Shown one piece after another: positions 25,801 through 36,130 of a stretch of 64,000 nt of DNA. A program made the position numbers and the translations under genes. Origin of the DNA: Rotaria macrura. Its lineage: Eukaryota > Rotifera > Eurotatoria > Philodinida > Philodinidae. The stretch spans positions 57,216-121,215 of the forward strand of contig OENT01000411.1 in NCBI GenBank assembly GCA_900239685.1. The letters run 5' to 3'. The stretch's first letter is position 1. Each line of letters starts with the position of its first letter. A model generated the notes under the pieces. That model was given only the letters and a program-made list of their open reading frames with translations, did not search any database and was not told the DNA's origin.

Positions 25801-27871
25801 TAGGCATGCACCGAGCCCAGGTATGGCTTGAGCTACCCTACGCTCGGTTTCCTGGGCTCGGTGAGATTCAGACTCCGATATACCCCGAATTCGGTCAGGC
25901 TCGAACTCGATCTTTCCCGGGCTCGGTCCTAACCGGGGCTCGGTCATACCCGGGACCAAAAAACGTTATTTTTGTCATTTAGCGGAAACCACAATAGTAA
26001 AGAATTGAAAGTGCAGAAACTTATCTCGTTGATAAAGATTTAATACCAGAGATTTCTGATCGATTTCAGTTCAACACACGTGACTTACTGGATACAACAG
26101 AAGAACAGTAGAACGAAAACAATTATTTCTTAGAGCCGGTACACATGATTTCTACAGAAAAATAATATTTCTTAGCGTTTCCCTTGTAACTCAGCTGATC
26201 GGCATCGTAGAAAGCTTCATTTGTTGTCCCGGAATAGAGTAAACAGTTCTGCATTGATCCATGTAACTCTCATTGAAAATGAGTAAACCTTTCTTTTAAG
26301 ACAACCGTTTGAAAGTAAGCCCCTGAAATTTCCTTTCTTTTCTATGTGTTCCTAATTCCACCATGTTGTTATTCTTTTAGTACAAACAAGATAGGAAAAT
26401 TCTCAGTACTTCATCTGAAATAAACACGCGTCGATGCTTCTGGACAAGACGAATCGGATGGTATATATTATATTCACAATACAATACATTTTCTCGACTA
26501 AATCATTTTTGTTTCGAGACGTTCTATGGAAAACTGCTGTAACGGCAGAATTATAAAAATAAATGCATTACATGGCGGAATTTGGGAAACACTGAAAAAA
26601 ATGAAAATTTCAGGTGCTTGTTTTGAAACGATTGTCTGAAGCAACCTTTTTTGGTAAGAAAACTTCAAATTTTTCATTTTTTAGTTTCTCTCCTCTGTGT
26701 GTGTGTGTGTTGAGGTGTCCTTTGTCTATTGGTGACATTTGGGAACTCATATATAGCTCTGAGTCATAAATCAGAACGAAAGGATAAAACGGTTGCCCTA
26801 GAAGTATACCACATTTTTTTCTCTTTCCCAATTTTCTGAAAACCCAATTTTTCAGAAAAAATCTACAAAATCACCCCAGTTTCTCAAGCATAGTAAATTC
26901 GATCCGACTCAACTTTTTGCTACGGATATTAGAGACACTTTAGGATGCCTACATTTTTTAATTTTGAAAAATATTGGACTGCTGAATTTTTCGGGTCTCA
27001 TAAGACAAGCAATATTCAAAAAACATATGCATTTTTTAGTGTGCTCTTCGTATTTTGGTCTTTTTATTCAAAAGGAAAGAGATAGAAAGAAAAAAGAATT
27101 AGGCACCCTTAAGTATCTCTAGTATCCGTGAAAAACTTTTCAACTCAAATAAACATGCCTCCTCCTTGAAATGGTGGTGACTAGGTGAGTGTAGTAAGAC
27201 AATTATGACCCTATATCTACTTGAAGGAAGCACTGCGGACTTTAGAGTCTATGACAACTTTTCTTCTGAACCTCGAGATCTATCTACTATGAAAGTTTCA
27301 AATATTTCAGATGAGTGGCTCTTGAAAATTGTCGACAATGAGGGAGGTTCCCCTTAAAGAACGGCTTTTTAATTTTCAATGAGAGTTACATGGATCAATG
27401 CAGAACTGTTTACTCTATTCCGGGACAACAAATGAAGATTTCTACGATGTCGATGAGCTGAGTTACAAAGGAAACGCTAAGAAATATCATTTTTCTGTAG
27501 AAATCATGTGTACCGTCTCTAAATAATAATTGTTTTCGTTCTACTGTTCTTCTGTTGTATCCAGTAAGTCACGTGTGTTGAACTGAAATCGATCAGAAAT
27601 CTCTGGTATTAAATCTTTATCAACGAGATAAGTTTCTGCACTTTCAATTCTTTATTATTGTGGTTTCCGCTAAATGACAAAAATAACGTTTTTTGGTACC
27701 GTGTATGACCGAGCCCCGGTTAGGACCGAGCCCGGGAAAGATCGAGTTCGAGCCTGATCGAATCCGGGGTATATCGGAGTCTGAATCTCACCGAGCCCAG
27801 GAAACCGAGCCCAGAAAGGACAGAGTCCTAGTCTGACCGAGACCGGGTAGCTCAGGCTTGGTGCATGCCTA
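25801..27871. mobile_element. 2.07 kb foldback element with about 0.5 kb inverted arms
   Basis: The left arm (25801-26280) and right arm (27372-27871) are long, highly similar inverted copies. Both begin TAGGCATGCACC. The outer part of each arm is built from ccgagcccgg-like words in both orientations; the inner part is ordinary AT-rich sequence. The spacer of about 1.1 kb (26281-27371) has no convincing reading frame. The flanking 8-mers gacctgtg and gatgtgtc match at only five positions, so the duplication is uncertain. The TAGG start is like the hAT ends at 19561 and 28365. The matching short frames in the two arms are a by-product of the inverted repeat, not genes. Confidence 0.8.
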
Positions 27872-28364
27872 GATGTGTCTCGCCTTTTTCTCAAAACCGA
27901 CTGTAATATGATTAATCCGAAAGCATTTGTAGTCCACTGACTACACCTTGACTATGTTAGTGATGGGCGTCATTTGGTTAAATATGACTAATTAGTCTTT
28001 CACAAAAAAGGACTTGACATGTTCCACTGGTGACTCAGCCGTTCAGAAAATACCAATTAAAAAAACAACAGAGCGCACATAATTCTGTGTACGACAGAGA
28101 CCGAAACGGGGGAAATTTTTCACTCCCCACCCCGCCCGACCATAAAAATATCTTAACCTGCCCCGCTCCGTCCAGATCATGCTTTATTTTTCTCTTCTAC
28201 GCCTCGTCACGCCCCGAGCAGAGTCCCCTCACCCCACCCCGACACGAGTTTCTCCATCACTCCCCGCTCTGATATTCCCTTGACTAATTTTAGTTGTATC
28301 ATTGAAATTTTGAAAGTTGTTTTCGACTTTTAATTTTATAATTTACTTCACAGTATATTGCAAG

Positions 28365-28863
28365 TAGGGATACAATGGTGACGATAACCATTCCAATCGG
28401 TAACTGGTTCAACCGATAATCGCTCCAACCGGTAACCAATCCACCGGTATCCGTTCAAAACCGATAACCAGTATGAATCTGCAAAAGCCGGGATTAGCTG
28501 GGAATCCTGGCTTATACCGGTTATACTGGCTTATACCAGCTTATATCGGCTAATTGCGGCTTATACCGGCTAATCCCGGCTTATACCGGTTAATACTGGT
28601 TTATACCGGGTAATCCCGACTTATACCGGCTATCCCGGGTTATACCGTTATATACCGGCTAGTAACGGCTTATGGTGATTCATACCGGGTATCTGTGGAA
28701 TGGTAACCGGTTTGACCAGTTACCAGTGGAACGGGTCCCGGCAGGAACGGTTACCGGTGGGACTGTTACCGGTTGGAACGGTTACCGGTTGGAACGGTTA
28801 CTGGTGGCAACGGTTACCGGTTGAACGGTAAACCGGTGATTCACCGTCACCGTTGCATCCCTA
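28365..28863. mobile_element. hAT miniature element, ccggttataccgg word (nested)
   Basis: It starts TAGGGATACAATGGTGACG and ends with the inverted cgtcaccgttgcatcccta. A perfect 8-bp duplication attgcaag flanks it (28357-28364 and 28864-28871). The interior is almost entirely imperfect repeats of a ccggtta/taaccgg and gcttataccgg-like word. There is no coding capacity. It sits inside the hAT element at 28095-30062. Confidence 0.92.
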
Positions 28864-28970
28864 ATTGCAAGAATACTCACAAGTATCTTAGAGTACAACA
28901 AGTTTCACACGATGGTACATAAAATTACAGATATTAGTACAAAAAATAGGCTCTCGAGTAGAGGTTAAGT

Positions 28971-29230
28971 CAAGGGGGGAACAGCTGATTTTTTTGATTT
29001 TAAATCAATTTCAAATCGAAAAGATCAGTTACCCGATTGAAATGATAAAATTCGGTATCCTTGTTGTTGGAAATATCAATCTAAGGGGAGACAGTTTAAA
29101 TCCCATTTTCTTGATTTTTCTTTTGTTTTTCCTGTTTTTTTCTGATTTTTTTCTGATTTTTCTGATTCAAATCAATTGATTCATATCAAAAAACAATCAT
29201 AGAAATATAAAGTCAGCTGTTTCTCCCTTG
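28971..29230. mobile_element. small inverted-repeat element, gattttt/aaatcaa word (nested)
   Basis: Left end CAAGGGGGGAACAGCTGATT and right end, reversed, CAAGGGAGAAACAGCTGACT form terminal inverted repeats. The interior is rich in tctgatttt and aaatcaatt words. The flanks ggttaagt and gcctaaat match at five of eight positions, so the target duplication is only suggestive. It lies between the nested element at 28365 and the transposase remnant. Confidence 0.65.
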
Positions 29231-29269
29231 GCCTAAATTGATATGAGCACAAAAACATGTTTCTCGAGA

Positions 29270-29850
29270 TCAATCAATCTTTTTGTCGTTCTCTATTGAG
29301 CGAAGAAATAATATATTGTTAACAGTGGTTGGGTCTAGATTATATCTGCTTTGATTGACGATTAGATCTACTGTCGAAAACTCTCTTTCAACAACAGCTG
29401 AACTACAGAGGACAAAATATATTCGATGTGCTAACTTCGAGAGGTTTGGAAACATATCTTGGTATTCTTTCCCTAATAATTATGTATTCGCATAATTCTT
29501 ATGTTCATCCTCTTTATAATCGATATAAATATCGAGTTCAACCTTTGTTGCCGTTGTGTTTTTACATTTTGCTTTTATTACAACGTCATCTTTCGATTAT
29601 TCTAGAAAATGCTCTTGCGTTTTTCTTGGTGATTCATGGTGACCATCGAATGCGGATGCATAGTTCCCTTTCGGCAACAATGCACGACACATTCGATATA
29701 ACACTCTGATTTCTGAGCTGCCGCTGCTGACAATAATGTTTTGAATTTCGGATGCAGAACGGATCCCAGAGTGTTTTCTTCCTCAATGTTGAACACCGAA
29801 GTCAATAGAGACAACGAACGTTTCGTAGAAATCCTCACACTTATATGCAA
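29270..29850 (-). pseudogene. hAT transposase remnant (C-terminal part)
   Basis: Read on the minus strand, 29850-29602 contains a stretch like the hAT catalytic end (TLGSVLHPKFKTLLSAAA). The segment 29455-29270 is a clear hAT C-terminal dimerisation domain (FPNLSKLAHRIYFVLCSSAV, then a VEREFST motif and a conserved LDPTTVNNILFLRS). The two parts lie in different frames, and an in-frame stop sits just before the second. The N-terminal BED finger and most of the catalytic core are missing or beyond recognition. It is therefore non-functional. Confidence 0.8.
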
Positions 29851-30129
29851 TCAAATGCTGATCATAAGTGAAAACAAAATCTTTTGCATTGATAATTATA
29901 TGTATTTATAAATATGAACGTCTTTATAGTGAAATTGAAGAACACGGAAAATGTCGGGGATTCTATTTTTTCCGCCCCCGCCCCATGCAGGGTATCCCAC
30001 GCCCGCCCCGTCCCGCCCACTTACGAGAAATTGCTCCCCACCCCTCCCCGTTTCGTTCTCTGGTGTACGATCAGTAATAGTCTTATTTATTGTTTGAGTC
30101 CGGGCTAGTCTAAATGATTGAAATATACG

Positions 30130-30205
30130 GGTAAGGATAAGATTCGAACAGGCATACAACATATTACTTACGCAGCGTTTAGCCAATCGAGCTATATGAT
30201 CAAGT
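30130..30205 (-). other. tRNA-like sequence with A and B boxes
   Basis: On the minus strand a near-consensus A box (tagctcgattgg, 30194-30183) is followed about 33 bp later by a near-consensus B box (tgttcgaatct, 30150-30140). The arms do not pair well as a cloverleaf: the D, T and acceptor stems are poor. It is best read as a decayed tRNA gene or the head of a tRNA-derived SINE. Confidence 0.4.
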
Positions 30206-30689
30206 TATCAACTTCAGCATATTAGTAGACATTGCAAGATACTGTTTTATATGATTATGCTCGTCAATTTTTCAGTAGTTAATAATAATAGAGAAGAACG
30301 ATCACAGAACAAAAACCAACTGCATCGAAATAAATATAATAAGATTTTAAATTCATTTTTAGTATTCTGAAACATGATTTCAGCTTACTCCAAAATTCTG
30401 TGTAATCGGTTTGTATTAAAAACACTGTTTTTACTAAGTTAAACAATAAAAAATAACTTAAAATTAAGAAAAGTACTTTTTTAAATAATAGTTCGAGTAT
30501 ATGTTTCACTCCACTTTTAGCAATAGAAATTTAACTATAAACTAAGTTTTCATAAGTCAATTAATCACTATTAAAATCTGAATTAGCAAGGAAGTCGTCT
30601 AAAACAAAGTACTATTTTGTATAAAAAAAAATTCGAGCTCTACAATCGATCTTTCAAAATTAGTTCGCAGACTTTTATCTTTTGCGAAA

Positions 30690-30989
30690 CAGAGTTCGAA
30701 ACAAATGACAAAAGTGCCATTCGAATTCGATTCGATCAGTCGGATGAAAATTTATTTTCTATTCGATTTGAATCGACTTTAACAAACTTCTTATAATATT
30801 CGATTCGATTCGGTTCATTTTTTAAAATCTTAAATTTGATTCGACTCGATTCGATCAAATTTTAAAATAATTTCTTTTCGATTCGATTCGAGTAAAAAAT
30901 TAGCAACTCATGCATAATCGATTCGATTCGGCTGAGGAGAGTCGAATCGAGTCGAATTATTCAACTAGTCGATTCGGTTTCGCACTCTG
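30690..30989. mobile_element. hAT miniature element, gattcgattcga word
   Basis: Ends are CAGAGTTCGAAAC and, reversed, CAGAGTGCGAAAC. The 8-bp flanks are ttgcgaaa (30682-30689) and ttgtgaaa (30990-30997), seven of eight matching. The interior is filled with imperfect cgattcgattcg/gaatcgaatcg words. There is no coding frame. Confidence 0.88.
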
Positions 30990-30997
30990 TTGTGAAA

Positions 30998-32402
30998 GAT
31001 GTGAATTGATAGCTCGCGCATTGAACTGAACACCCTACTATGGATTTTCATTTGACATATATGTTTAACTATATAGAAATACTTTTAGTATGATGAAACG
31101 GAAAATCCTAACTATTCAGAAATTTTTAACAAAATATTCTTCGATACAAATGATCGATTAAGTTGGCAAGTTGTAGACAAAATACAAGCCTATATATATA
31201 AACAATTTGTTCTTATAATTATTTTAGTTATAGAAAAATACAACTTGTAATAATAATCTACCTGCTTATTGAGAGAAATATAACTGTTACTAATTTCCAT
31301 AATCGTGACTCGAAAGACCATACTCAACCATCGGCTATGAAGAGAAAAACGTATTTCACATGATCTTGCGTGACATGAAATATTTGAGTGAAGTATTAAT
31401 TATAAATATTGAGCTAATACGAATGTTTACAGTGTCTACGTTATCCTACCTCATGACTCAGAATAGATGCTTACTTTTTGTTGAAAATTACAGTGAAATA
31501 ATTTCTTTTCTACTACCACCCATGTTTTCTAAACGTTTCTGATTATTCATCAGTTATACGAAAAGATCATTAAAATCCTCAAATGTCCCTTAAAATACAT
31601 GTTACTTTCTTCTATCACATCATGAGTAGGGGAGCGAGTGGTCCCAGTAGCTGATTTTGGAAACCACATAAATCATTTAGGAGTGATACTCTAGCTTATA
31701 CCAACGTTGGCGGTAGTCTTTTAAAAAAGGACTAGCTATATCAATCATACAGGAGGACTCAGACTTGTCAGCCCAGTTCTCGGAAAGGATTTTAGACTAA
31801 TCAAGAATTTTCTCCAATTGATTTTAATTATACATAAAGTAAATTCTCTCATTTATCCTATTCAGATCATCAACAATGAGATTAGTCTTGGAAAACCATA
31901 CGATTCGTCGTGTGCGAGCCCATAAGATATCAAATATTGTTGGATGACACGTTTGAATCCATCTGTCATACTTCTTTCTCTTTCCTTTTTCTAATCTGAA
32001 GATCAGTCTAGACTCTAGACTGATCTAACAGATGAAACAGGCGGGGCATGGCAGATGACAATGGACTGTTCGACCAATCTACAAGTGGTTGTCAGACATT
32101 TTCCGTCGAGATAGACTGTCTTCATCGATAAGTTAGATGTTTCAAAGTAGACCGGACAAGTAGTATTGGTGCATCAGACTTAAGGGGGGAAAAGCGGATT
32201 CCATCTATCCTGGATACGGTGACAATCCAAAGGATACGTATGACCCAGAGGATACGATGGCGATACGTACGATACCATTACAATCCAGAGGATACCATAA
32301 CAAACCACAAGATATCTTTAAAAAGTTGAATATAAGATTTGATGTAGTGACGAAAATATGAAATTTATACGATGCGAAGCATGAGATCAATACCAAGTCA
32401 AT
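30998..32402. other. no gene seen; tandem-like degenerate repeat at its end
   Basis: Frames are short (60-63 codons) and unrecognised. At about 32180-32315 a ccagaggatacgatgg-like word is repeated several times, preceded by ttaaggggggaaaagcggatt, which resembles the end of the element at 28971. A right end was not found, so this may be a truncated relative. Confidence 0.4.
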
Positions 32403-32410
32403 CCTGTGGA

Positions 32411-32510
32411 CAAGAGATGGACACGGTCCGGGTTTTTCAAAATTTAAACCGAACCGAACCGAAACCTTGTACTTTTTGAAAAGCTGTGAACCGAACCGTG
32501 CCCATCTTTG
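32411..32510. mobile_element. 100-bp inverted-repeat miniature element, aaccgaacc word
   Basis: The left end CAAGAGATGGACACGGTCCG and the right end, reversed, CAAAGATGGGCACGGTTCGG are inverted repeats with one length difference. The middle carries aaaccgaaccgaaccg words. The GATGGGCACGG type of terminus is seen in hAT miniature elements. No clear 8-bp duplication was found. Confidence 0.6.
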
Positions 32511-32693
32511 CTATGCCAGATTTCTCATCGATATCAAAGAATTTGAAGCGTTTTTTAATATACATACTTCTTAGCTAATCATGTGATCTTAGGTAAGTTG
32601 ATGAATTTAAAATCAAAATAAAATTATTCAAATAGTTCACTGTCTAATTGTTCATTTTATAACGTTCAATCTATCTATGTACAAGACAGCCAA

Positions 32694-33293
32694 ATGAATC
32701 GGACGATAGAGAACCAGAAAAATAACGAATTTCTATCTAGCTTGTTCATAAACAACTTTTCCCGTTATACATCATCTCGTAATTATCTTGTATCTTCGTA
32801 TTTGAATTCTTATTTTACAATCCCACCAACTACATTGAATGTGGATATTACAATCCTTCCTGCAGATGTATTATCATTATGTGATGAACCCTTTTATGAA
32901 TAGGTACATAACTTAGCTGGTCCTCTTGAAGCCAAATTACTTGAAGTGCAAGGTATTCGTAGTGCTTATTCATTAATCCACACTGAAGACATATTTGACG
33001 TATTAAAGTATGAATGTAAAGCATTGGATGAAATTAAAAGAAAAGCTTGTCGTTTTTTGAATGATAATCGGTATTTTGTTAATTCTGGCTGTAAAAGTAA
33101 TATACGTTAATTTACTCAATTACTCAATATGAAGAATCAAGCGCTTTTGAAATTAATTGGTCTTCGAATGAAGTCGAACAACAAGTCGAATGATACTGAT
33201 AATACTCGTTCATCAAAATCTCAATCAACAGCACAAAGTTCTTCCTCTATCTTTAACGTTATCACAATTGCGACAACACAAACAAAAGCGTAG
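32694..33293 (+). pseudogene. decayed gene of unknown family, first part
   Basis: From ATG 32694 one reading frame runs 199 codons to TAG 33291-33293, but it is broken by TAG at 32901-32903 (codon 70) and TAA at 33108-33110 (codon 139). The sequence on both sides of each stop is coding-like in the same frame. For example, LAGPLEAKLLEVQGIRSAYS and KYECKALDEIKRKACRFLND lie between the stops. No domain was recognised. I recall similar unknown proteins in bdelloid genomes but cannot verify that here. Two single-base changes explain both stops, so decay looks recent. Stop-codon readthrough is possible but unlikely given the downstream breaks. Confidence 0.6.
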
Positions 33294-34320
33294 CATATGA
33301 ACATATTTGGTTTGATGAATTATCTTATTTTAGTTATACAAATTTTTAATAGTTACTATTTTCCCAGAGAACATTGAAAAAAGAGTGAGGACAGCCTTAA
33401 TGTTTAATTAATTCTATTTTTACGATATCTATTGCGTTTTAGATTATCTGGCACACGTTTATTGAGACAAGTAATATTTTATAGACTATGTAAAATATTA
33501 TTTCATATATATTTTATAAATGTTTTCTTTACGAATTAGGTTTATTGGAGTGGAATGCTCACAATAGTTAAATTCAGAAACATCCTTAGAAACTTCCAAT
33601 AAATGATCGATAAAACGAGATTTTTCGTAAGAAATGCGTAACAGAGAATATGAATAACATAGCAGACACTATCTTTAGCTTAAGCATTCGTGAATAAAGT
33701 AGTGATAAACAACAAAAACGACAAGATATTTTCGATAAATGAGGAGTGCTTTTCACTATTGCCTATGCTGACAAGTGATCATCTGAATATGACGGTGAAA
33801 CATTTCACTAGGACATCACAGATACTGTTCGTGTATTTTAGCATTTTATATGAAGTATTCATAAACCTGCACTGTGCTCCGTAAAGTTGCATTAAATCAA
33901 TGTCATTACATATTCAATTAAATAAAATAAAAAAATATGGTTTACGTAGGGATAGCATGAGAAAAAAAATAATATGGCAATCACAATTATTACAAATATT
34001 TACAAGAAAAACTAGCCATTAAGCTAGAGAAGTCCTTGTAATCAATAAGAAGAAATTTACTGTTTGTTCAATTTGCGCATAATAATAATGAGTTGTTATT
34101 TTCTCTCGCAAAGAGATCGTATAAAAGAAAAAATCCATAGCAAACCGGGAATCTTATGTTTTAGATAAAAATGGACAATTGATTGCGCAAGTGTCTAATG
34201 CTTAATTGCTGTTATGAGTAATCATTCTCGTCCTACAACTTCGCATATGTTGTGCAGCGGCTAAATAATAAATTTTCATGTTTTGCTCATATTTTTTCTG
34301 AACTTTATTGCTTAAAAATG

Positions 34321-35367
34321 AAAGTTAGCTTGTGTAATGATAATAATGTAACAGAAAATCAAATTTTCTCCTCTAATAATGATGATCTCTTAATATCTAT
34401 CTCATAAAGGATACAATTAAACGCCTATTAAAAATAACAAAACATGTAAAACAAGAAAAATATATTACTCTGCGGACACGAGAAAATGAGTTCTTTGATG
34501 AAGACATGCTTTTTTATCTCGAATTGAATAGACTGAGAAAAACTTATCATAGTTCTCATCAGAAGAAATAAACAATACGTATATACATTAACTTACTGTG
34601 CTACTTGTGCAAGTAACTTGAGTATTCATGCTGATAATGTGCACACACTGAACAAGTAGTTTTACTGAAGAAAAATGATCAATGAAGATAGTAAGGTGAA
34701 GTGATTAGAAAAATTTATCTGGATATTTCTCATTAAAAAGTACACAGATAACTGAGACTTCCGAATATTATCTACCAGTAAACCTGATAAGTACAAGGCA
34801 TGAAAATTTTTATTTTCATTTAGATAAAATGAATGAATCGAAGCATCATGATTTTCTTAGTCGATCGTCAGACAAATGGTTTTATAAGAATAAATTACAA
34901 CTAAATCTTCCAAACGAATAGTGTGTTGAAGGTAAAGATTACAAGTTAACTTTATCGTTAAATCAAAAATCCAACGAAACTTTTATATCTTGTGCTTGTG
35001 GCGTTCGAATAAATTCACCAAAAGAACGAACGAATTTTTCACTCAGTAATTATTTTGAAGACATATAAAACAAACAAAATGTATCATGATGAAAAACAAA
35101 AGAAAATCTACCTCACGCAACAATAATGATGATGAAGATGAAGATGATGAAACCTGTCAACAAGAAACATTAGAAGCTGATGTAGTTAATACTTCTACAA
35201 CAACATCATCAAACATTTCCAATAGCAATAATCAGTCCTATTCTACATTTAAGAAACTTACAAAGTCTCCTTCACATATAATGATTATTCGAGAAAATTC
35301 GACAACGTTCATGAAAAATTATTTCAATTTTTATCTTAACATCATACAGTGCGTTCTTTTATATTAA
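34321..35367 (+). pseudogene. decayed gene of unknown family, second part
   Basis: Coding-like pieces occur in changing frames: 34321-34406 (ends LLISIS then stop), about 34400-34569 (KYITLRTRENEFFDEDMLFY), 34829-35068 (with an internal TAG at 34919-34921; FISCACGVRINSPKER, FSLSNYF), and 35086-35367 (acidic, DDEDEDDE). The CACG pair suggests a lost zinc-binding site. The order and strand suit a continuation of the broken gene at 32694-33293, with about 1 kb of non-coding sequence between. That link is inference. Confidence 0.45.
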
Positions 35368-35739
35368 GAAGATTTAATAGATTTTTTTTAATCAATACTT
35401 CATTTTTATTCATATGTACATATTTTATTCGATCTTATGTTCAAATTCTATGTGCTTTTATTGTAGCTATTAATAATAGAAATAAATTAACAGTAAATCA
35501 TCTAAAAAAATTAAAAATTAAATGAAACTTAACTTTTAAATTCTATGGTCGCAAATGAGACGACAAGATTGAGGCTTCCTAATAGTAGAACAAGCGAAAA
35601 CGAAAATAAGGTCGCGCTGTTTCACTCCTACACCAGGCATGACAGACACTATGGTCCTTTTCACTATGAACAAATGATAAAAAAAAGAAGAAAGAACAAG
35701 AGTAACTTTCACATACATTCATACACTTTTCTATCAAAA

Positions 35740-36130
35740 AAAGCTGTTAGTGCAATGCCTTACGGAATTAAAAATGTGAAACACGATGTAACTGCTTTCA
35801 ACAGTCACGAAAATCTTGTTTTCTTTCATGAACTCTGCTAGCCACTTACTCATAAGTTCTCACTGAGCCATTATAGCTGCAATAGAGAAGCAGCTAACAT
35901 ATTCTCATCAGAAATTGGTGACATATGCACACTGATCCTGTAACAAAGATCAATGACGTTCAGTGATGCCTTTGGAGGCGGTCTATCACTTCTGCAACAG
36001 TCCTCGACCCTGTCGGTAACGGTCCACGGCGGAGAAATCAACTATCGGTAATGGTCTGTGATGCGAGGGTGGGGGGGGAGGTGCAAAATTTCTACCCTAA
36101 ACACTTCAACACTGCTTTCAGGTCGTGTTT
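35740..36130 (+). repeat. dispersed repeat, copy 2
   Basis: It matches the copy at 22858-23166: aaaagctgttag...aattaaaaatgtgaaacacg at its start and aaatttctaccctaaacacttcaacactgctttcaggtcgtgtt at its end. Middle parts (cggtaacggtccacgg, cggtaatggtctgtg) repeat a word within this copy. Both copies lie close to a glycosyltransferase gene, which may be chance. Confidence 0.5.

Larger units (their letters stand above)
28095..30062. mobile_element. 1.97 kb hAT element with decayed transposase
   Basis: The ends are CAGAGACCGAAACGGGG and, reversed, CAGAGAACGAAACGGGG (16 of 17 matching). They are flanked by a perfect 8-bp duplication, gtgtacga (28087-28094 and 30063-30070). Both ends carry subterminal clusters of cccc(g)ccc words. 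Inside lie a broken minus-strand hAT transposase (29270-29850) and two nested elements (28365-28863 and 28971-29230). The outer element must therefore be older than the nested ones. It is no longer able to make its own transposase. Confidence 0.88.

Noticed and set aside
25777..27894. Two matching proline/glycine-rich frames as a duplicated gene
   Set aside because: They lie in the two inverted arms of the foldback element and come from the ccgagcccgg words; there is no sign of coding selection.
32901..33110. Programmed stop-codon readthrough of the TAG at codon 70 and TAA at codon 139
   Set aside because: The downstream part of the same region is also broken by a stop and frameshifts, so simple decay is the better explanation.
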